Shown here: in pieces, positions 1-13,199 of the stretch
Layout: each line of letters opens with the position of its first letter
How positions within the stretch are numbered: the first letter of the stretch is position 1
Source: Ochotona curzoniae
Lineage: Eukaryota; Chordata; Mammalia; Lagomorpha; Ochotonidae
Assembly: GCF_017591425.1 (NCBI RefSeq)
Contig: NW_024464918.1
Coordinates: 28,858,001 to 28,922,000 of the forward strand
DNA: 64,000 nucleotides
Reading direction: 5' to 3'
Notes under the pieces: model-generated
Databases searched by the model: none
What the model was told of the DNA's origin: nothing
The model's input: only the letters and a program-made list of their open reading frames with translations
Translations under genes and position numbers: made by a program

Positions 1-64
1 CCTGGTATTTGACATCTAAAGTACTACCTTGCTTACATACTTCCTTAGATACCAACACACACTT

Positions 65-258
65 GTTCTCCAACTTGGCAGTCCTGCCCGTTATGGGCAT
101 GTGCACATCTGGAGACATTCTTGAGGAGCATACCTAGGGGAAGGGCATATGAGCATCTAGCAGGAATCCTGCTTAACATCCTTCAGTGCAAAGAAGAGGC
201 CCCCTTGAGAAATACTAGCCCAGTCCAAAATTGCATCATGTGCAAATTGAGAAACACA
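65..258 (+). mobile_element. MER5A-like DNA transposon (hAT-Charlie) relic
   Basis: TTCTCCAACTTGGCAGTC, then CTGGAGACATTCTTGA, GCATCTAGCAGGAATCCTG, TTAACATCC and a GAGAAACA end follow the order of the nonautonomous MER5A consensus (TGGAGACATTTTTGG, GGCATCTAGTGGG, CTAAACATCCTACAATGCA). It is diverged and has no coding capacity. Confidence 0.7.
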
Positions 259-399
259 GCCAAGACAAAAAGAATTAAATTAAACATTAAAAAAAAAAAA
301 AAAGGCTAGTGGTCAATCCTACTTTAGCACCTGGTTACTGGTAGCTAACGGAGGATTCTCCTTTCTAAAACTTCCTGAATTCTACCAGTCTTATAAAAA

Positions 400-720
400 A
401 TAAAACTTCACCCTAGCATGTGCCACCCACATGCCAAATCAGATTGTCTCTGCTCATGCCAGGCTCCAGCTCCTGGCTCCATCTTTCTACCGACTCTGAA
501 CGGCAGCAGAGGATGACTTACCCAGGATGACTTATGCCACTGGGTACCTGTCACTCACATGGAAGACCAGACAGTGCTCCCAGCTCCCAACTGGACCCCT
601 GATCCAAGCCTGGACACTGTGGGGATTCAGGAAACGTACCAGCAGATGGGAGTTCTCTTTCCTGTCTAAAATTTTCTCTCCATGTCTCACACACCAAAAA
701 TTAAAAACTTCAAGAATCCA
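400..720 (+). mobile_element. Diverged tRNA-derived SINE (CSINE-like)
   Basis: Body and tail fragments match the SINE family in order: CCAGCTCCTGGCTCC, CACATGGAAGACCAGACAG, then GGGGATTCAGG and an A-rich end. The head is degraded. It is an old copy by divergence. Confidence 0.6.
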
Positions 721-1285
721 ATAAGAACTATTATGCTAAAGAAATCAGTTATATTATATTAAATATTATAAAATTTGTTATATTATAAAAATCCTACCAA
801 ATCTTAGGATTTCTAATTCTTGACGTAATTATTTTTTAAAAATTAAGTTACTACAAAAATTTTCCCATTTATGCACTGGTCTAGACTCAAACAGTCCCCA
901 TTTGCCTCCCAGTTGTCCTAATAACTAGTTCTGTAACCTAAAGCAAGTTACCTGTTTTCCCTGCAGCTTGAACCCTCCCTTGTGCTGTCCAGACAATAGC
1001 AGCACTATTAACAGTTGTATTAATCTCCCAGTGGCTACACAAAGCAACATGGTGCAGAGGGGAGTATAGAACAATATTTAGTTCTTGATAGGTTTTCAGT
1101 AAATCCTTAGTATAACTTATAGTTTGAGCTATTAAAATATCACAAAGCTAATGAAGCTGATTAAAGGGCCATTTTAAAAATGCAGTTGGATAGTTGAGAT
1201 GAATTGCATTATTCTGCTTAACATAAGTCATCTTCTTAATTCTCTCCAGACAGAATTCCACGAAAATGTACCCATTTACAATTTT
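720..1285. other. AT-rich intergenic DNA, nothing recognised
   Basis: Runs such as TATATTATATTAAATATT and no reading frame or repeat family that I can name. Confidence 0.6.
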
Positions 1286-1289
1286 TAAT

Positions 1290-1695
1290 TCGATTATTTT
1301 CTCATTAATTCAAACTAATAAACTCACATGGAAGATCAGACAATGTTCCCAGACTGAGTCCTTCCTCAGCTATAGAGCAGTTGCAGTCAAGTGTAGATTC
1401 AAAGATTTCATTGGAGGGTATGATATTCTGCCAGCTCTACTTTCTGACCAGGGATGGTCTCCCAAGGAAACTGTCGAATTTATCTGGACAATAAGAGGCT
1501 GGACTCTATGCTTGGCACATACTTGCAATGAAGGAATCATGACTGGATATGAATTGTACTACTGCAACCATGTGGAGGAATCCAACATGGGGGAGGGCAG
1601 GGAGAAGGGTTGGGGGAATCCCAGAACCTATGAAATTGTGTCATAAAATGAAATTTAAAAGTAAGAAATAAATAAATAACAAAGACGACAGATTC
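1290..1695 (+). mobile_element. L1 (LINE-1) 3' end, 5'-truncated
   Basis: Ends in a polypurine G-rich tract (1589-1616), then AATCCCAGAACCTATGAAAT, TGTGTCATAAAATG and AAATAAATAAATAAC, as in lagomorph L1 3' UTRs and tails. Only the 3' UTR part survives; no ORF2 residue pattern is visible. Confidence 0.7.
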
Positions 1696-1784
1696 TGCCT
1701 CAAGATGATAATGTTCTGACGGGAAAGTGGTGTTGACCAAACTGCACACACAAATAGTTTTAGCTCCTGCCTAATTCTCAAGCT

Positions 1785-2165
1785 GTTAGAGATTGAAAAT
1801 GACGTAGCTCCCCAATCCCATGACGATGTTTAAACTCTAAGTCTTAATACTGAGGGGCAAGGAGGAATGCAGACTTGGTCTACTTATGGCATGTGGGGAT
1901 ACCCATGGGGGGTAGTTCTTGCAAGAAGGCTGCCCATTTTAGCTGAGTTCAGTTCTGTCTTGCTTGGTTCTGTCACCTGGCCCTCCAGGGGATTATCCCT
2001 CTACACCCGCTCGCTCACAGCCAGCCAGGTCCTGCCAGATTCCAGACCAACAGGGCTGCTGGATCCTGAACTGTGAAACTCCACAGAGTAAGAGGACATA
2101 AGCCTCCTTCGCAAGGGGCTCACTCAGGTATTTTAGCCAAAGTAGCAAAAATCTGGCTAATGCAT
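1785..2165 (+). mobile_element. ERVL-MaLR-type LTR (MST/MLT1-like), solo
   Basis: The 3' part matches the MaLR LTR plan: CCTGAACTGTGAAACTCC, AAGCCTCC, CACTCAGGTATTTTAGCC, GTAGCAAAAATCTGGCTAA, equivalent to CTGTGAG...AAGCCACCCAGTCTGTGGTATTTTGTTAxAGCAGCC. The 5' part has the weaker ATGTTTAAACTCTAAGTCTTAA, like the TTGAAGCCCTAA region. No internal retroviral sequence adjoins it. Confidence 0.5.
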
Positions 2166-2169
2166 GGGA

Positions 2170-4880
2170 TTACTACAAAATGAGCCAGTGAATAGCCACT
2201 AATGATAGAAAGAGATCTTTTCTTTAAAAAAGTCTTTGTCATGCTTTTGTGCTTCCCAAATTCTCTCTTTGAAAATATGTATTGATCATAGAAAATATAG
2301 AAAGAGTATAACAGCATGGCTGTGAGAGGTAACAAAGTTTATAGAAAACATCAATTTCATTATAACTAAATCAGGGTAATTTAGTAAATGTCCAATTTAT
2401 AAACCATTTGTTAGAAGAAGAATAAGTGCATTTCTGCTCCATTATGTCTGATTAAACACAGAGACTTACTTTCTTAAATCTCACTAAGACGACAGAAAAA
2501 TGTAAGGCTGGGGTTATGTAGCAAGGAACATTTCACATCAAAATAAAATAGAATTTTGAGCTATTGTTATTCTTTTTCAATTGATGCTGCTATTTGAAAG
2601 TTCCTGGCTGCTTCTATTTTACCAGCACAAGCTACCATCTTAAATTAGAGAAGGCACACACCTAACTGTAAGAAATGTTACATTTTCTGACAAAATTGCA
2701 AATCCTCTTCAAGATCAGATTTTTCCCCTTTATTTGGGACAAAAGGTAGGTAGAAAATTTCAAGGTATCAAAATATAGAGAAGAAAATCCAGTATAATTT
2801 TCTCTATGAATTAATTTCTTACCCAAGACAGTGCTGTATAAGAATCAGAACTCCTTTTTCACCTACTTCTAACTTTCTTCCAAGTGTTGAGTTCTCAGCC
2901 AGAGCATGCAAAACCCTGGTTCCTGAGGGGAGCACAGAGAGGAGGGCCATGACCTAGAGCTGGGTTCCATGGTCAAGCTCAGTGGCTGCTTTAAATGCAG
3001 GACAAATATTTATAATGTTGGTGACAATTTAATTCCAACCTGCTTAGATCCTTTCTGGCCAATGCAATGGTCTTGGCTCAGTTGGAGCATTGAAGTGGAA
3101 GACCATCTCAGTTCTCAGAAAGAAATGCAACAGCAGGAAACACTTCTCAAAGAAACATAACAAACTACCTAATTACATTTCCTTGTTGTACTGTGTACAG
3201 CAACCCTTTCCCTGCAAAGACCTATAGCCCTTTTTGTCCTTGTTAAAACTAACACTGAACTCTAATGATCACTCAAAAAGCACTGAGGGATTGGATATCT
3301 TGCGTATTCTACAGTAGCAGCAAAAGAAACAGACCAAGACAGGAACATCACAAGCTCAACCTAGCAGGAAAGAATGTCGGCTGGTCTAATCCATTTGCTT
3401 CTCATTTAAAAGATAGCATTCTATATCATCTTATTAAGAACCCAGAGATCTCCTGTGGGTCTCCTATAGCGTCAGAGTTCATGATAAACACTATACTTGC
3501 TCACTCAAGAGCTCTGTGGAGCAGAACCCATTCTTCACTCTTTCCAGCTGCCAGGATCAGACCACACAGCGTCGCCAACCCGTGAGCGCAGCTGCCTGGT
3601 AACCAGCTAGACAGCCTTCAGTGACTCTTCACGTGCCAGTCATCTCCCACACTGTCGCCAGTATTTTATCTCCAAAAATGCAACTCTAAGGATTATCACT
3701 CTCCCATGTCGATTCTCGGTGACATCCATTACCTTTATGAGCCTGAAGCTCCTAAGTTCTGTTTCCATATAAACTTTCTGGACTCCCTACTCCCAAAAGC
3801 CCAGAAAAAAACTAATACTTCTTCATACGAACTTCCCTCCTATCCCGAAATCCCTCCCTTTGCGTGGCTTTGCCCGTTTTATGTCTAGATGCAATGCAAA
3901 TGACTGATGCCTTCCTTTTCCAAATGTGCATTCTCTTAGCACTGGGTTTACAGATATTTTGTCTTCTGCAACACAGAGAAGAGACATTTCTCCTGCTTGT
4001 GTGGCTGCTGGCAGGCTGCAGAGCCCTAGCTCAGGACTGGGACCTTTCCTGGTTAGCATCCGTAACAGCTCAATGAGCCTTTGGATTTCAGAGATCCTCA
4101 GTAAAGAGGAGTTTTGGTTAAACATCACCAGGTGAGATGCCCTAAGTGAACAGAACACTTCGAATTTATGGTGGGATAACTAAGCATTTAACTTTCTGAC
4201 AAAAGATAAAGCATAGCAATAAAACCAGGTTAGTAGGTTTAAAAAAAAATAAGAAAAAAAAACCCCTGCGCCTGCTGTTTGAGGACAATTTTTCTTCAGT
4301 CTTTATTAACAGCAGCAGCATAGCTGGCATTCATTGCCATTCCATTCTTTCACCATGCCTACCCACAGAGTATGAGATGAGTATGTTTTTATTAGATAGA
4401 CCAAGAATATTCCAAGCTGTCTGTCAAAGAAAGATGTCAGAATTCATCACAAGAAAGCAAAGCATCACCTCCAGAGGCACCTCAAATGACTACAATGTCC
4501 CGATCAGCACTGAAGACTGCACATGATAGCAACATTTTACCTAACAGAAGACAATCTCTGCTTAAAAAGTGAATCACATCAACAAAACCATAAGCAAATG
4601 TAATGATTAAGTAAATGAATCTAAACATGGTTCTGTGTAATCAAATTCAGAAAAAAATATTTGAATAACTGACCGACACACTTTACAGGTTATTCCTCAT
4701 TAATTGACATGCTATGTAAAACTGGAGTGATCACCAACACCCACGTTTCAAACTGAACATCCTCAAACCCTGCAAGGTGACAGGAGAAGAAAAAGTGGCA
4801 CCACAGAGCAGCTCGCTATGGGTACATGAACTTGGGAAGGAGGCAATGAAATCAATTTGGCAACATAAAACTATCAAAAA
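2170..4880. other. Intergenic DNA, no gene recognised
   Basis: The open frames at 3265-3585 (106 codons) and 3823-4158 minus (111 codons) show no domain, signal peptide or codon pattern that I recognise. The sequence is mixed in composition and has no clear young repeat. Confidence 0.55.
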
Positions 4881-4889
4881 CTAATCTTG

Positions 4890-5150
4890 GAGGCGGGAAG
4901 AGATTGTACCATGGATACAATTTTACAGATAATAGAAATAAGACTTACTGCTCATTGCAGAGTAGGGAATATATTGCATGTTTCAACCTAACAAGCAGAA
5001 AGGATTTAAAGTTCTCAAAACAAATAATAAACTCTTGAGCTGATGGGTGTGTGATGATAACTCTATTTTGATCAATACATTTTGCTTACATACATTGAAG
5101 CCCCATAAATATAATTATTGTAATATTGTAAAATTTAACTTAAAGACCTA
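4890..5150 (+). mobile_element. Old L1 3' UTR fragment
   Basis: AGGATTTAAAGTTCTCAAAAC, TGATGGGTGTGTGATGATAA, TTTTGATCAATACATTTTG and GAAGCCCCATAAATATAATT follow the L1 3' UTR order (ATGTTCTCA..., TGATTTGATCATTACACATT, ACTGTACCCCATAAATATG). Confidence 0.65.
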
Positions 5151-5474
5151 ATTTGCCAGTGATGTGATGACGCTTCAAGTGATTTTACTGGCAAAAATGT
5201 GCTGTTTCTGTTTACCATAACACAGTTATCCACAGCTCACAAAATCTTGCTACTGATCATATCATTTGCCCATCAATACTTATAAATGTGCATATGCAAA
5301 TAAAGAAGATTCAACTTGGAATATTGATTGCTCTTTTCTCAAGCACTTTTTCTTTGTTCCTTAAGGAATGATATTGCTATGATCAGATGGTCAGGATGCC
5401 TCTGCTACATTTGGACAGATAAGCTTTATCTCACTGATGCTTTCCAGTGACCCCACAGTCAAGAGACAGGATAA

Positions 5475-5685
5475 CTGGTGCAAGGGGTAGGATGATATAA
5501 ACCGGGGGCTCCATCATTCACAAGTTGTGCAATTGAGCAAGTGTCTTAATCTCTCTCACCATCTGTTACTTCTAAGGTCAGCTCCAGGAAAAAGGCTCGT
5601 TAAAATTTTAATGCTGTTCTTGACTTTGAAACGCATTAGGTGAAAGGCACTTTGTATTATCACTGTACCATGAATTGAGACAAGG
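5475..5685 (+). mobile_element. MIR SINE
   Basis: GGGGGCTCCATCATTCACAA, GTTGTGCAATTGAGCAAGTG, TCTTAATCTCTCTCACCATC parallels the MIR core (CTCTGCCACTTACTAGCTGTG...GCAAGTTACTTAACCTCTCTG). Confidence 0.7.
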
Positions 5686-6154
5686 CAGGAAAGAAGAGAT
5701 GATATATGAGGTATACAGGGTACCTGGTAGGACGTCACAGCAAAAGGGCAATGATGAGCGGAACAGTTCTCCACAGATTGCCTGCCAAGAAGTTATGTTT
5801 GGTGGGGCCTCAGAAACAGAAAAGCTGGTCAGAGACAAGGAGCAGGCATCTAGCTGATGGAACAAAGGCTGAGTGTCTGACGCCTGGGCAGCCAACCCAC
5901 TGGGGTCAGAAGGAGGCTCTCAGGGAAGATTGCAGAACCTGCAACAGAAATAAAAGACAGAACAAGACTGTACATGCCGAAGACAGGAGTTTGGATAGAT
6001 ATATCCACTGAAAAACGACGCCAAGATCTCCAAACCCAAAATTTTTATAAAAATGTATTTATGCACATGGCTGAGTCAATTAATACATTTTATATAAAAA
6101 ATTATTTCATGAGATTTGTCATATTGGATTGGTATGAAAAGTCAGAACTGTAGG

Positions 6155-6440
6155 ACCAGATGGTGGCTCAGCACATTAAGCTGCCATCGCAAGGCCATCA
6201 CCCTAAATGAGCAAAGGTTCTAACACCAGCTATTCAGTTCTGACCCAGCTCTGCTAATGGCCTAGCAAAGCAGCACAAGGTTGTCCAAGTTCTTGCACCG
6301 CTACATTTAACTGGGAGAGATAGAAGAAAGTTACGGCTCCTGGCTTTAACATGACAGCCATTTGGGGAGTGAACAGATAAAGTATCTCTCTTTTCTCTCT
6401 CTCATTTTGTCTCTAACTTTGCCTCTCAAATAAAACATTT
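6155..6440 (+). mobile_element. tRNA-derived SINE, diverged
   Basis: Head GACCAGATGGTGGCTCAGCA, middle AGGTTCTAACACCAGCTATT, CATTTGGGGAGTGAACAG and tail CTCTCTCTCATTTTGTCTC, TCTCAAATAAAAC. The order is complete, so it is a nearly full-length but old copy. Confidence 0.8.
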
Positions 6441-6555
6441 AAAAAGTACAGGATTAACGTTAGCCTTCCTGCATTTTATAATGAATATTACAATAACTAT
6501 CAATATATAGTTCACAAAGCTTAGCACATAGGGTTCAACACTTGACTCACAAATT

Positions 6556-6877
6556 TTTTAAAAAGATTTATTTTTATTGCAAAATCAGATATACAGAGAG
6601 GAGGAGAGACAGTGAGGAAGATCTTCCATCCGATGATTCACTCCTCAACTGACCACAATGGCCGGTGCTATACCAATCTGCAAAAGCCAGGAGCCTCTTC
6701 CAGGTCTCCCATGCAGGTGCAGGATCCCAAGGTTTTGGGCCGTCCCTGTCTGCTTTCCCAGGCCACAAGCAGGGAGCTGGATGGGAAGTGGAGCTGCCGG
6801 GATTAGAACCAGCACTCATATGGGATCCCGGTACGTTCAAGGTGAGGACTTAGCTGCTAGGCCACCACACCAGGCCC
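6556..6877 (-). mobile_element. tRNA-derived SINE, full length
   Basis: Reverse complement of the family: AGATTTATTTTTATTG tail, TCTTCCATCCGATGATTCAC, CCCAGGCCACAAGCAGGGAG, ATATGGGATCCCGG and the head ending at CCAGGCCC. An imperfect target-site duplication flanks it (CTTGACTCACAAATT / CATGATTCATAAATT). Confidence 0.92.
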
Positions 6878-6899
6878 ATGATTCATAAATTAAAAAAAA

Positions 6900-7565
6900 A
6901 AACAATTTGACTGAAACAAAAAATAAGGGCATGTATAATATTTCATCTTTTACTTCCCAAATTTCATGCTGACCAATAGGTTCCACTTTCCCTGCTCCAG
7001 TGGACAATAAAGAAAAATCACATGATTAAAATGCATCTGCTCTCTCTTCTACTGGGCATGCTAATGAGCAAAGAAATAGCAAACAGCAGAAATGATAGGG
7101 CAGAGGTGAAATCACTACATGGAAAAAAAGCAAGTCACAAAAATGAATAATCACTCCCTAAGTAATGTGAGTTGATTGTGAGATATTATAGATAATGACT
7201 CTCTCAAAAACATTTCCACAATGAAAATCCTTTGCAAACAGCTGCCAAAGGTGTGGTCCTACAGAGCGCACATCCTAATTGCCCCTGATCATCAGTGCTA
7301 CTTCCAGAACAGACACATGTACAACACAGGGCAGGCATCTCTCTCAACACTAAACACTGGGGCATGACTGTCCATCGAGTGTCAAGCACTAATGGGATAC
7401 GATAAGGACAAAATGTGTAACTGCTTAGGCACCAGAGGCAGCCTCCCTGGCTGTAGGCCTGATTCCACCTCCAGCTAGCTTTGACCTTAAACAAACTGTG
7501 CTGAGCTTACTGTCTGTAAGGGGTTGAACTGCAGCCTCCTTTAAAGTGTACATATAACAGCATTT
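6900..7565. other. Intergenic DNA, nothing recognised
   Basis: No repeat family or gene could be named. The minus-strand open frame at 7204-7494 is Cys/Trp-rich and has no recognisable domain. Confidence 0.5.
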
Positions 7566-7569
7566 ACCA

Positions 7570-7835
7570 CTTCAGTCAGGATGCCACTTTGGACACCCGC
7601 ACCCCTACCAAAGAGCATGGGTTCAAATCCTAGCTCTTGTGATTCCCTTTTCCTGCCAATGCACATACTGGGTCCTTGCCACCCACCCAGCAAATCCAAC
7701 TTGAGATCCGGTTCCAGAATTCAACCTGGCCCTGCCTTGCGTGTTTGAGAGCATCTGTAGAGTGAACCTGAACAAGAGAGAGATTTGCCTCTCTCCCCAC
7801 TCTCCAACTGTCAAATGAATAAACAGAAAGTTAAA
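7570..7835 (+). mobile_element. Old tRNA-derived SINE
   Basis: ATGCCACTTTGGACACCCGC, GGGTTCAAATCCTAGCTC, then CTCTCCCCACTCTCCAACTG and TCAAATGAATAAACAG. This is an older subfamily (GCCACTTTGGAxxCC head) also seen at 15.1 kb and 56.4 kb. Confidence 0.75.
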
Positions 7836-7839
7836 GATG

Positions 7840-10800
7840 ATAAAGTTCACCCTTGTAAAACATGGGAAGACTGCAACATGAAAAAAAGTAAGTGGTAGCT
7901 ATTATAATTTGTTGTGTAAACAAGTAATGAAAGACTGACAGAATGCAATATAATACTTAAAATATCATACAGTAGTACGGGAGTGGGAGCAGCTCCCAAG
8001 CAGATGCAGTAGTTGGCCTGAAGGTGTGTCATGAAGCAAAGCACAAGTGCAGGCAGCAAAACAAATCAGAGCAAGGGACATGGGTGCCTGGTCAGCACTG
8101 GGTATGCAGGAAGCCATCTGCTAGGAGTGGTATCAGGTCCTTCTAGAACCTGGAGGTTAGGATGCAGATGAGCAAGTACCTTAATTTCTTTGACTGCTAA
8201 TACTTAAACATGTTGAAGTTGTTTAAACTATAAAAAAAAAAGCTTGACAATACCTTTTAAGAAAAAATTTTACAATGCTAAAAAGGTCACTGTAGATAAA
8301 GGTGAGGTAACTCTAGCTAAGCTCCCAGACTTTGCAAATAACCATGTCCTGGGAGAGTCTAGCACTGCCAGCTACTTAAATCATGTCATGAAGCAGGTAC
8401 TAAGTACTAAGAATTTCATCTACATCACTACAAATCTTTAAACCAACCTTGTAAAATAACCATTTGGCATTGTACATTGAATAAAGTATCTGTCAACAAG
8501 TTAAGCAGTCTATATATATCGCAAGTGTATCTCGTAAGGGTGGATCTGTGTCTAGAAGCCTACAGAGCACTCACAATGCCATGCCTCTTCTTGGGTCTGC
8601 TTGATGCTTTCCATATAAGGCAATCATCCAGTCCTCGAGGACACGGACAAGGCACCAGGGGTGTAGATGAAGAGAAGTATTGGTCTCCCAACATGTTGAG
8701 GTCTAAGACGGAAAATGTTTTGACACGAGCAAATTATCTAGCATGAAAATTTAGCGTCTGACTGAAAGAGTTTAATGAGAAAGATAATAGAGTTACTCTG
8801 AAGACTTAGTAGGCTTGAAGTGCCTATGGGACATCTATTTGGAATGCTTAAGATGTCAGGTGTAAGTGGAGCCTGGAGCAAAGCAAACAGGTTATCCTGT
8901 AGAAGCTCCAAGATGTTAAGCATCGGGTGATAACTGAAAATCCAGAAAAAGAAAATTTGCCGAAGGAAAATATGTAAAAAAGAGTAGAATAAAGAGAAAG
9001 AAGAGATTTGTGGGGAAAAAAGTGAAATAATTTTCTAATCCTTGAAAAATCTGAAATTATAATCCTTGAAATAACTTTTCCAGTTTGTGTCCAACTAGTG
9101 AATTGTCACAATACAATAATGACACGTCTCAGTTCTTGACTGTATTCCTAACTACCAAGCGCATAAAACCATGCAAGGTATTGTTTTTCAAACTTACCAA
9201 GCACTCATAACCTTCAGAATCTCTCTACGTGCAAAGAGAGAATCCCAAAATCATCCAGAGAGAGCAAAAGTCTTAGACACAAAGAAGTTCTGCAGAACCC
9301 CTGGTGGAACACTGACTCCACGTTCTTGATTTACATTCCCAACTTCACTCAGGGTGGACTGCTGACACACTTCCTCCTTTGACTGTAACGAAACCAAACC
9401 CCCAAACCCGTTCATGGTCTTAACAGCTGTACAATTATAATTGCTAATGAACCACTGCTGAGTTGGGCTTGGCTTGGATTTCTTGGCAAGTGTTTTTATT
9501 TCATTAGCAACATACTGAATTCTCTTTCCTCCCCTGAATTTCTCCTGCCAAACTTGTCGTTCTATAATGACAATATACAAAATATCACTTTTCTAAAATG
9601 ATGGCTGCAGTGTAATGTAAATATGATTATAGATTGTCTTCATTTAACATAATGTTATCATTAAGTATTATAAAAATGTAAAACTAAATAACAAGTGTAA
9701 TTCTTATGAAAAGCATTTTCCAAGCATAAATTCCCATTTCAATGGCAAATCAACTTGACTAATATATAACATGTAAATTATGTAACCTTTCACATTTATG
9801 TTTAAAACATACCAGATTTTGCTATACACACATATTATGCTGCTACCTGCTTCCTTGGTAATTATGTTCTTGCACAGGAGGAGGAGCAAAATTCCTAAAT
9901 TCCAACAGAGAAAAACTAAAATGATGGCTTTATTATATTCTGGCACCTGCTGAGAAATACTATGTGATGCATATTAATTTAATTAAAATACAGACCTGCT
10001 TTAGCTGGATTGAAACATAAAAATTTAATGGTAACCTTTCTTGACCAAATCATTTTGACTCACAATTTTTGAACTTTAAAATGAATAATTTCTCAAAATA
10101 ACTTCAGAGCATTACTGGATCTAATATTTGACTATGAAGCATCAGTACCACGGTGTAGTAAGAGGGAAACTTGAGACGGAATTTGCTGGTACACTCTAAT
10201 CTACTCTCAGGTGAACACCCAGTGAAACAGCAGTGGGCACTACACACAAACAACTCAGTGCCAACTTCACAGCCAGCTCCTTCCACAGCATCTGCGCTTC
10301 CACCTCCTCTGACATGGATCTTCTACAGCTCAACTGCTCGTGCACCTTAATTTTTAGTGGTGTAATTTCTACATAAGGTGACAAGCCTTGCTCCAAAGCA
10401 AGTATTTGTCAACCCAGGAGCAGCTTAAGGCACACCTTTGCAGTTAGTAAAGGTAAGGCACCGTTTTTATTGCTCTCCTGCCATCCAAGACAATTGAAAT
10501 AACGTCATGGTGTTCGTTCCATCACTCACACTTTGGATTTTCACCATTCGAAGATTAGGGCTACCACTGTGGTTTGCAGTTTGGTTGTATTTCCCCTGAA
10601 GACACAGGAATCCCACTGACAAGTTTGTTCTCAGGCTCACTGGCCCGAGCAGTTGAAACACTTGGGAGATAATCCTGTGTATGATTTCAGAGACAGAAGT
10701 TGCACAAAAATAAGTGGTTTATTGAGATTTTTTTTGCCCAGTTTCTATAACTAGAAAACTCAAATTAGCCAGTGCTTGCACATTCATGTATTAAAATTTT

Positions 10801-12150
10801 AGTATTAGAAGTTCTGCAGAAGACTTTGCCCTATGCCCACATGACTTTGTCATATGCCAGGAAAGGCCACATGGAAAAGCACTCTCCAAGGTATGTGCAG
10901 TACATAATTAACTGCATCTCTCTGAACGTCTTTTTTCACACAAGCCAGAAACTCTGTCTCCCAATGACACACACTTACTTACAATGAACAATACATGGTG
11001 AGGAATGGGTTCCTGAAGCTCAGGGCATCGCAAGGACTAGGCCTGGGCACACCTCACTGAAGTGTGCAGAAACCCATGGACCAAATAGGTACAGAATAAT
11101 TATACATGCCTCCACACAAACAAACAACATTGCTAATGCTGCCTCAGCCACACCCCATGACCAGGAGCAGAGACAGACCAGGTATATAGTGATTGCCTCC
11201 AAGCCTTCCTGCTCGGTACCTGATTGCAATTTTTAAGATCTGCTGAGAGAGTCTCCCCTTTGATGCATTCTGGAGAGACACAGAGGCTATGACAACCTTG
11301 TGGGAAGGTGAGGAACTTTATTTTATAAATTAAATTATTTTACCAACTTATTAAATGCTGAATACATTTACTTCATATTTATTAAGATCTTTCAAAATAC
11401 ATACTTTGTGGACTACTAGTAGATCAAATCAAGCTGGATGTTACTATCTATCATTGCCTAAACTATCTGAAGGCTTTCTCGGGCAATACTAAAAAAGTTT
11501 GGCAATGAGAGAGTTCTGTATTGGTTACCTGGGTATTTCTGAGTATCTGCATAGAACACAGCATACCTATTGTTCACTGAAGTCTTGAACAGTCATCCAG
11601 GAGTCAAAACATAACACATACTGAAAGCACACATCTACCATAGCCTCATATATGTTCTCTAGAACAATAGCACTACTGTTTACGGATAATTTTTAAATGC
11701 AAAAAGTAATATATATGAGAAAAGCAGTGAGATTTTACTTTCTAATAAAGCTCAAATTGTATTTTACAAAAAATGCTTACTATACTTTTAAAAAGCAAAT
11801 TCTCTGAAATTTCTCACAGTGCAAGTAACATTTCCAAAATTTCTTTTAAAATGTATACTAGACATTTTGTTTAATTCTTTGATTTTTCCCTTCTTTTTTC
11901 CTCAATAACAATGTTTATTACCATGAAGAGAAAAGATCTCATGCACTCAGAGCTGCAAAGAAGACAATCACACCTCTCTTTCTTTCTTTAATTTTTGCAG
12001 TAACATGCATTCAACTTATTTTATAATCGCAAACTTAATGTACCACTAACCAAAATGTTCAACAAGCAGAAAGAAGAAAGACAACTGCTTCACAGGAATA
12101 TATTCAAAGATCATCAACAATAATCCAATCACAAATATGTTACATTTTTA
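7840..12150. other. Intergenic AT-rich DNA, no gene recognised
   Basis: Small open frames only (up to 109 codons at 9251-9580 minus), with no family resemblance. I cannot identify SINE or LINE sequence here beyond poly-A runs such as 8231-8240. Confidence 0.5.
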
Positions 12151-12159
12151 TAGACTATT

Positions 12160-12745
12160 ATACTGTTTCTATTCGCTATTAAGTACCACCATAGAAAACT
12201 GTGGTATTTGTCTTTTGAGGACTGGCTTCTTTCACAAACCTAACAGTTCCCGATTTCACTCATTTTGTTGCATAGGACAACATCCCATTCTTTTTACGGC
12301 TGAGTAGTATTTCACCGTGTAAATATACCACATTTTCTTTGACCAGTCAGCAGTAGATGGATACCTGGTTCAATTTCATTTCAGCTATTACGAACTCAGC
12401 TGCTACATACATGAGGGTAAAAATAATTTTCAAATGCTGATTTCATTCCCTAAGTAAATTCCCAGAAGAAGGATGACTGGTCATATGGTAGATCTATTTT
12501 CAGATTTCCAAGACATCTTCATACGGTCTTCCATAACGGTTACTCTAGTTTACATTCCCACCAAAACTGTTTTAGAGTGCCTTTTTCCTATACCTTTTAC
12601 AATATTTGTTATTGTTTTGATTTTTGGATGATAGCCATTCTAACCAGGGCGAGACAAAACCTCATTGTGGCTTTTATTTGCATATATTTCTAACAAAAGA
12701 CTTCAATAGCATATATACAATGTTGAAGTATATCTTCATTGCTTT
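12160..12745 (-). mobile_element. L1 3' end (ORF2 C-terminus/3' UTR relic)
   Basis: Read on the plus strand, GGCTGAGTAGTATTTCACC, ATATACCACATTTTCTTTG, CAGAAGAAGGATGACTGGTC, TAGTTTACATTCCCACCA and ATAGCCATTCTAACCAG are the reverse complement of the conserved L1 3' end in the expected order. It is truncated at its 5' side, which faces higher coordinates. Confidence 0.85.
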
Positions 12746-13199
12746 TTTATGAAATCAAGTAATTATGAATTTCTCATACAACTGCTTAAAGGCAGATTTT
12801 GCACAGTTATTCTCCAAACAGTTATTCTACTAAGAATATTCAGAATGTTTTTGTAGTATGAGTGGCCATATTTTAAAGACAGCAGATTTTGATATTCATT
12901 TTAGTATATTTTTAAAGCAAAAGCACACTACTAAGCAGATACAGAGATGGGTATATGTAGGGATTCTATGTGTTTGTGCATGCTACACAAAGTAATGTTC
13001 ACAAGTTTTTCCCTTGCATAACTAACTTTTACATTTTAAATTAAATTACTTTTATAATACAGAGGCAAAGTTAAAGACTTGTTAGACTAACAGCAAACTG
13101 CAAATTTCAGGTCAGGTTGTTGGTGTTCTACAACCCCTAGCAAGTGGTCAACCTCTTATCCTCACGCTTAGGTTAACCTCAGCCCAGGAGCGATGCCTT

